This document shows positions 59,871-64,000 of a stretch of 64,000 nucleotides of DNA, piece by piece; the first letter of the stretch is position 1, and each line of letters opens with the position of its first letter. Under the pieces are notes generated by a model that was not told the DNA's origin, did no database searches, and saw only the letters and a list, made by a program, of their open reading frames with translations. The stretch is from Thermoanaerobaculia bacterium (lineage in GTDB: Bacteria > Acidobacteriota > Thermoanaerobaculia > Multivoradales > JAIOJS01): positions 93,395 through 157,394 of the forward strand of contig JAUIDB010000010.1 in the NCBI GenBank assembly GCA_030429235.1, read 5' to 3'. A program made the translations under genes and the position numbers.

Positions 59871-61280
59871 CTAAGGAGCCCAGGCACCCAGGTCACCGCT
59901 CTCGAACCCGTCTCGGAAGAGCCCGGCCCCCGCGCCGTGCAGTCGCTGGCCGAAACCGCGGAAGTCCTCGTCGGTGAGGTCGTCGCCGGTCCAGACGGCG
60001 AGGAACTCGTCGCGAGACGGGATGTAGGCGATGGCCGGGTCGTTGGCGTCGTAGGCGGGGTCGGCGGCAATGCCCATGTCGCTGATTCGGAAGTCGTCTG
60101 GATCCAGGGCCGTACCGTCGCCGTCGAGGTACTGTCCGTGGATCTCGAATTCTCCGTCCACCACGTCCTCGCCTCGCCAGATGACGAGGTAGCGTGCGTT
60201 GGTGGGGTTGACGGCCACGCTCGGCCACCAGGCTTCGAGGGGTGCTTGTCCGAAGGGACCCATGGTCGAGATCTGGAAGTCGTTCTCGCCGATCTGCGAG
60301 CCCAGAGAGTCGAGGCGTTGACCGAAGATCTCATCTCCACTCGAGGCCGTACTCTCCTGCCAGACCACCAGGTACTCGTCGGTGGTCGGGTTGTAGACGA
60401 GGTCGGGGTTGATCCGAGTGCCGCCCTCGTCGCTGACCAGGCTCGATACCCTCGACGGGGCACCCGCCGCGGTGTAGGGACGACTGTAGATCCCGGTGTT
60501 GGCGCCGGACTTGCCGTTCCAGGCCACGAGGTAGCGGTCTTGATTGGGATTGTAGGCAACCCGGGGGGGTGCTCCGTAGGCATCCACGTCGGTCCCCACC
60601 GTGAGCTCTGCCGTCAGCAGAGATCCGTCGGCCCCGATCACACGGGCGCCCACGCTGACGTCGTAGTTGGGGAACTCGCCCTCGATCCGGTGCCAGGTGA
60701 CGAAGTAGCCGGCCTGGGTCGTGTTGTAGGCGATCTCGCCGGCACAGGGCCGCCAGTAGGATGTGGTCCCGCAATCCGAAGCGACGGTGAAGGGGCCCAG
60801 GAACGTCGAGCCGTCCTGGTTCAGGAGCTTGGCCCGAACTCGGAAGCCGGTGCGCTCGAACCAGGTGACGAGGTAGCGTTGGTTGACCGGATCGTGGGCG
60901 ATCGCGGGAGCCGACACGTGGATGGGATCGGTGGCGACCAGAAAGGTTCCACCCATCGGGGTGCCGTCTGCGTCCAGGAACTGCGCTTGGAGCCGGGTCG
61001 GATCTCCGACGCCGTCTTCGGTCGACGCTACGAGCAGGAACAGATCGAGTTGGGGGTCAAAGGCGAGAGCTGGTGGATGTCGGGTCGAGGTTGCCACCGA
61101 AAGGACCTCGAAGTCGTCCGGTCCCACCTCGGGAAAGACCTGGGGGGAAGCGGCGGAAGACCACAGAGGGCACAGAGTCAGGGCGAGCAAAGAGCAGGCC
61201 CGAGTGAGCAGCCGGTCGAGAGGTCGGCGGCAAGCACCCAGGTCTGTTCGTGAGGACGGGGGGACGGCATCGGCGTTCAT
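59871..61280 (-). CDS. Secreted repeat (propeller-like) protein with DGFESGD tail
   Basis: 469 residues. A signal sequence at about 27-45, then six to seven repeats of about 55 residues of the form P.IAYDP....YLVVW.......G..I.GQ.LD..G (for example INPDLVYNPTTDEYLVVW, PSVAVNPTNARYLVIW, PAIAYIPSRDEFLAVW). These suggest a six- or seven-bladed beta propeller. It ends LFRDGFESGDLGAWAP, the same type of tail as the subtilisin-like protease. No catalytic motif is visible; a surface or extracellular role is inferred. GGGAG lies 6 nt before the ATG. Confidence 0.78.
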   Translation of the reverse strand: MNADAVPPSSRTDLGACRRPLDRLLTRACSLLALTLCPLWSSAASPQVFPEVGPDDFEVLSVATSTRHPPALAFDPQLDLFLLVASTEDGVGDPTRLQAQFLDADGTPMGGTFLVATDPIHVSAPAIAHDPVNQRYLVTWFERTGFRVRAKLLNQDGSTFLGPFTVASDCGTTSYWRPCAGEIAYNTTQAGYFVTWHRIEGEFPNYDVSVGARVIGADGSLLTAELTVGTDVDAYGAPPRVAYNPNQDRYLVAWNGKSGANTGIYSRPYTAAGAPSRVSSLVSDEGGTRINPDLVYNPTTDEYLVVWQESTASSGDEIFGQRLDSLGSQIGENDFQISTMGPFGQAPLEAWWPSVAVNPTNARYLVIWRGEDVVDGEFEIHGQYLDGDGTALDPDDFRISDMGIAADPAYDANDPAIAYIPSRDEFLAVWTGDDLTDEDFRGFGQRLHGAGAGLFRDGFESGDLGAWAP

Positions 61281-61476
61281 CTAGCTCCCAGGTCAGGTAG
61301 TGGGTGAGGTCGTTCACCAAGACAAACGACGCTGCCATCCAAAGCGCACTGCTTAGTCGAAGTTGGGCGGCCGGGGGGGCAAGGGGCCAAGACTCCCTCG
61401 CGTTTCCATCCTGAGGAAGCAGGGCTCGGTCGATCGCGGCGGAGGCTCGGATCCCTCTATTCGGGTGGAACAGGCC

Positions 61477-63705
61477 TCACAGATAGCCGAGGGCTTTGAG
61501 CTTGGCCTCGGTCTCCGGATCCAGTTCGGGTGCCTGGCTTCCGGTGGTCGACTCGAGGTCGCGACTGGCGGCGATCCAGGCGAAGAGGCGGGCTCGCAGC
61601 CAGGCAGCCTCGGTCCGCCGATCTCCCGCCAGGTTTTCGGTCTCGGCGGGATCGACGGTGAGGTCGAAGAGGTACTCCGCCTCCCGCGAGCGACCCAAGC
61701 CCTCTCCTAGGCCCCACCCTTTTCCCACGCGGGGCGCCCAGACCAGCGAGAGGTTGGACGAGCGGACCGAGAAGATGCCTCCTTTCAGGCTCCCGGCGGA
61801 TGCGAACTGTAGTCGATCGCGCCCTGAAGCTGCTGCCATCGGCTGGAGAAGGGGCCAGATCGAGCGACCGTGCCCCCGACCGGAGGAAGGGAGGGACAGG
61901 AGCTCCCGCAGCGTTTCGTGCACATCGAGGTTGTCGGTCGGTGCGTCGACGACTCGGGGATCGAGGACGGTTGGCCAGGAGACCAACAGCGGGATCTCGA
62001 GCATCTCGGGGTAGAGCGTGTAGCCGTGCAGGACTCCGCCGTGGTCGAAGAGTTCCTCCCCATGGTCCGAGGTGACGAGAAGGAGGACGTCCGAAGGGTC
62101 GTAGCGATTCTGGAGAGCGGCGAGGAACTCCTGGAACTGCTGGTCCGCGTAGGCCACACTGGCTCGGTAGAGGTCGCGCAGCCGCTCGTGATCGGCGGGG
62201 TGGGTGGCGAGACGCCGGTTGCGGATCGAAAGCAGGGTCCGGGTATCCCCTTCGACGGTGGATCCGTCAGCCCGCGCGAACCGTTGGCGGAGCGCCGCCG
62301 GTGGGTCGTAGGGGTTGTGCGGGTTGAGGACATGGACGTAGGCGAAGATCGGATGATCCTCGGTCTGGCCGTCCAACCATCGGAGAGCGGACGCGTGGAC
62401 CCGTTCGGCACTGTCGTGGTAGGAAGCCGGCTCGGAAACCACCCAGTCCTCGGTGCTGTGGTCGAAGCCCCGCGTCAGGCCGAAGCTATCGGACACATTG
62501 GGGTTGCCGGAAAACAGCGCCGTGCGGTAGCCGGACTTGGCGAACAGTTCAGCGAGGGTCTCCGGACCCTCGGGGGGCAACTTGCTGCCGCCGTGGCGGG
62601 GAAACGCCTGACCGGTGAACAGGCTCTTGGTCGACGGAAGGGTGTTGGGAGCGACGCTGCGATGTCGGCGGAAGACGACGGACCGTTCCGCGAGTCGGTC
62701 GAGATTGGGCGAGACGTCGTGATCGTGGCCCAGGTGACCCATATGGTCGGCGCGCAGCGCGTCCATCACGTAGAGGACGACGACCCGAGGTGGTGGAGGC
62801 CTGGGAGGTGCCGACGCCACCGGCGGCGGAGGTGGCAGCACGAGTCCGAGGTCGCGCCAACTTCCTGCCGGGCCGGATACGGCGGTGGTGAACCGTAGCC
62901 GCACGAAACCGCCGTCGGGTTCGAGCGGAAGGCGCAGCGATCGAGGCGTGGAGCGGCGCCACCCTCCCCCCTGCCAAGCGAAGAGAGTCACGAGGCCCCG
63001 TTCGGTCTCCTGTTGGATGGAGAAACGCTGGCCGCGGTTCGGCTCCGCAGGGGGCTCGAAGGTACCGATCAGCGTCGCTGGAGTCGTCAGTCGACGCACT
63101 AGCTCGACCGTCGACCAGCCCGACTGCTGGAGGCCACCGTCCTCGAATCCAACGGCACCCACCGCATGGCTCGGCACCACCTCGGCCCGCGCCACGTAGA
63201 GCCCGTGGTCGTCACCGAACTCCAGGTCGACGGGAGAGCGACCCAACGGAAGATCCGCCGGTAGCGGAATGCGGAGGGTGTCGCGGACGGGAAGCTCCTG
63301 CGGCTGCCGACCCGGGATCCCGGTTCGCACCGAGGCTCCGCCGTCCACTCCCGGCCCCACCAAGCGGAGCACGAGTTCCCGCGCTCGGTTCTCCAGTGTG
63401 ACCACCTCGACCCGAGCCTCGGCCAGTGGCATCAACACCGACTCGCCGTCCAGCTCGCGACCGCGCCAGCCCCGCAGAAACCGATTGCCATCGACTGCGG
63501 GGGGCCTCTCCAACCGGGCCGACTCGACCTGCACGTCGGGCGCATGCTCGCCATCGAGCAGCTCGACCACGAACCCCTCCGGAACCGGTGGCGGTTCCGA
63601 GGTGCAGCCCGAAACCAGAACCAGACCGAGTACGCTCACCCCCACGGATATCGAGCTTCGGCCGGCTCCTCTACCCCGAGGAAAGGAACGGCATCGAAGG
63701 AACAT
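61477..63705 (-). CDS. Sulfatase-like lipoprotein (alkaline phosphatase superfamily, Thr nucleophile)
   Basis: 742 residues. Lipoprotein signal with lipobox LVSGC (Cys about 34). Residues 40-300 are beta-rich with no known name. The sulfatase-type domain (about 308-640) has metal Asp in YVMDALRADH (about 314), NPHNPYDPP, and TSDHGEELFDHGG. At the nucleophile, NTLPSTKSLFTG replaces CxPSRxSLLTG: Thr in place of Cys and no Arg. It therefore cannot carry formylglycine and may be a phosphotransferase or phosphodiesterase. C-terminus about 645-742 has KGGIFSVRSSNLSLVW. It has no ribosome site; TACACT lies 7 nt before the ATG. Confidence 0.88.
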   Translation of the reverse strand: MFLRCRSFPRGRGAGRSSISVGVSVLGLVLVSGCTSEPPPVPEGFVVELLDGEHAPDVQVESARLERPPAVDGNRFLRGWRGRELDGESVLMPLAEARVEVVTLENRARELVLRLVGPGVDGGASVRTGIPGRQPQELPVRDTLRIPLPADLPLGRSPVDLEFGDDHGLYVARAEVVPSHAVGAVGFEDGGLQQSGWSTVELVRRLTTPATLIGTFEPPAEPNRGQRFSIQQETERGLVTLFAWQGGGWRRSTPRSLRLPLEPDGGFVRLRFTTAVSGPAGSWRDLGLVLPPPPPVASAPPRPPPPRVVVLYVMDALRADHMGHLGHDHDVSPNLDRLAERSVVFRRHRSVAPNTLPSTKSLFTGQAFPRHGGSKLPPEGPETLAELFAKSGYRTALFSGNPNVSDSFGLTRGFDHSTEDWVVSEPASYHDSAERVHASALRWLDGQTEDHPIFAYVHVLNPHNPYDPPAALRQRFARADGSTVEGDTRTLLSIRNRRLATHPADHERLRDLYRASVAYADQQFQEFLAALQNRYDPSDVLLLVTSDHGEELFDHGGVLHGYTLYPEMLEIPLLVSWPTVLDPRVVDAPTDNLDVHETLRELLSLPSSGRGHGRSIWPLLQPMAAASGRDRLQFASAGSLKGGIFSVRSSNLSLVWAPRVGKGWGLGEGLGRSREAEYLFDLTVDPAETENLAGDRRTEAAWLRARLFAWIAASRDLESTTGSQAPELDPETEAKLKALGYL

Positions 63706-63712
63706 TCGCTGC

Positions 63713-63718
63713 AGTGTA
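63713..63718 (-). promoter_or_regulatory. -10 hexamer of the sulfatase-like gene, leaderless arrangement
   Basis: Minus-strand TACACT ends 7 nt before the ATG at 63705 (gap GCAGCGA), with no ribosome site. Confidence 0.4.
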
Positions 63719-63744
63719 CTACTTCAGGGCACGAAGGATGTCTA

Positions 63745-63906
63745 ATGGTCGACTCACGCTCCTTGTACGGAGCCGAACTCGAGATCGTTGGCCTCGTTCA
63801 TGTGGTGGCCGATTGTCAGACGCCTGCTGAGGGCGTCCTGTTCACGATAGAGCGGTGGAGCTCGCCCGACGACGGTGTAAGAGACCGAGGTCACAACGCG
63901 CGGTGA
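63745..63906 (+). CDS. Short hypothetical protein
   Basis: 53 residues, no recognised motif (LEIVGLVHVVADCQTPAEG in the middle). GAAGGATG lies a few bases upstream and could be a ribosome site. Its stop overlaps a GTG as GTGA at 63903, and that second frame stays open to the window edge, the coupling style seen throughout this region. The 3' end lies inside a palindromic repeat, so coding is uncertain. Confidence 0.3.
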   Translation: MVDSRSLYGAELEIVGLVHVVADCQTPAEGVLFTIERWSSPDDGVRDRGHNAR

Positions 63907-64000
63907 GCACCCCCGGTCTCACTCTACAGCGGCCGAGCCCGCTCGACCGTGGCGACCGAGACCGAGTTCCGGCGCGCGGTGAGCATCCCCGGTCTCACTC
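63881..64000. repeat. Two imperfect direct repeats with stem-loop character at the right edge
   Basis: The unit starts GAGACCGAG and ends CGGTCTCACTC; copies are at 63881-63924 and 63958-64000, separated by 33 bp. Within them GCGCGGTGAGCA-C/T-CCCCGG is nearly identical. GAGACCG pairs with CGGTCTC, so each unit can fold. A 16-of-20 match at 63851/63928 extends the 77-bp period leftwards. The array may continue beyond the window. Confidence 0.55.

Noticed and set aside
61711..61726. Further copy of the RAYT 14-mer
   Set aside because: Only 12 bases match and the string lies inside the sulfatase-like coding region (GKGWGLGEG), so chance is the simpler explanation.
63881..64000. CRISPR array start
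   Set aside because: The repeats differ in their interior and their similarity extends into the spacer, so they behave as degenerate tandem repeats. Only two units are visible and no cas gene is in the window.

Overview
This is a 64 kb window of high-GC, densely packed chromosome from a diderm (Gram-negative-type) bacterium. It carries a TonB-dependent receptor, a predicted outer-membrane barrel, a lipoprotein signal and a periplasmic multiheme cytochrome apparatus. The mix of a GWxTD/von Willebrand A protein, a propeller-sensor diguanylate cyclase, secreted proteins ending in a DGFExGD tail, a RAYT transposase and FHA/multiheme redox genes looks most like Acidobacteriota (Thermoanaerobaculia-like). 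That is inference only: no rRNA, tRNA or ribosomal-protein marker is present. Genes often overlap by ATGA or GTGA, which implies translational coupling.

Layout. 1-5.5 kb: partial M61-type peptidase, a kynA-kynU tryptophan-degradation pair, and fabV coupled to a secreted M28 peptidase. 5.5-8.6 kb: a membrane diguanylate cyclase with a large propeller sensor. 8.7-10.1 kb: an ArsR regulator with a palindrome over its own start, an SRPBCC protein and a DUF4287-type protein. 10.2-20.7 kb: TraB-family protein, MMPL/RND transporter, PspC-domain protein, htpG, a PQQ-propeller/pseudo-esterase fusion and a TonB receptor.

20.8-28.1 kb: a lycopene-cyclase-like membrane protein translationally coupled to a very large class III cyclase (C1-C2-ATPase-TPR, the layout of animal soluble adenylyl cyclase). 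A CruF/DUF422-family carotenoid protein follows. A second CruF-like gene, coupled to an FMN reductase, converges on it from the other strand.

28.2-40.8 kb is the most interesting part: one promoter followed by eight tightly linked genes. They encode a pentaheme cytochrome c, an outer-membrane barrel, an octaheme cytochrome made of two tetraheme halves, a protein joining two cyclic-nucleotide-binding folds to a four-cluster ferredoxin, a di-heme cytochrome b, a decaheme cytochrome, a double-FHA protein, and an FAD/NAD(P)H oxidoreductase fused to two FHA domains and a ferredoxin-like domain. Together they could carry electrons between cytosolic NAD(P)H, the inner membrane, the periplasm and possibly the cell surface, with phospho-threonine and nucleotide sensor domains built into the electron carriers. 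I do not recognise it as a named system.

40.9-64 kb: a YqiA-like hydrolase, DUF4097 protein, amidohydrolase, a Pro/Ala/Glu-rich secreted protein, a RAYT transposase flanked by inverted copies of a 14-mer, a subtilisin-like protease, sspB, a HEAT-like protein, mgtE, a GWxTD/VWA protein, a TetR-hydrolase pair, comM/yifB, a secreted repeat protein, a sulfatase-like lipoprotein, and palindromic repeats at the right edge. Several genes without a Shine-Dalgarno sequence have a -10 hexamer ending 6-8 nt before the ATG, which suggests leaderless transcripts.
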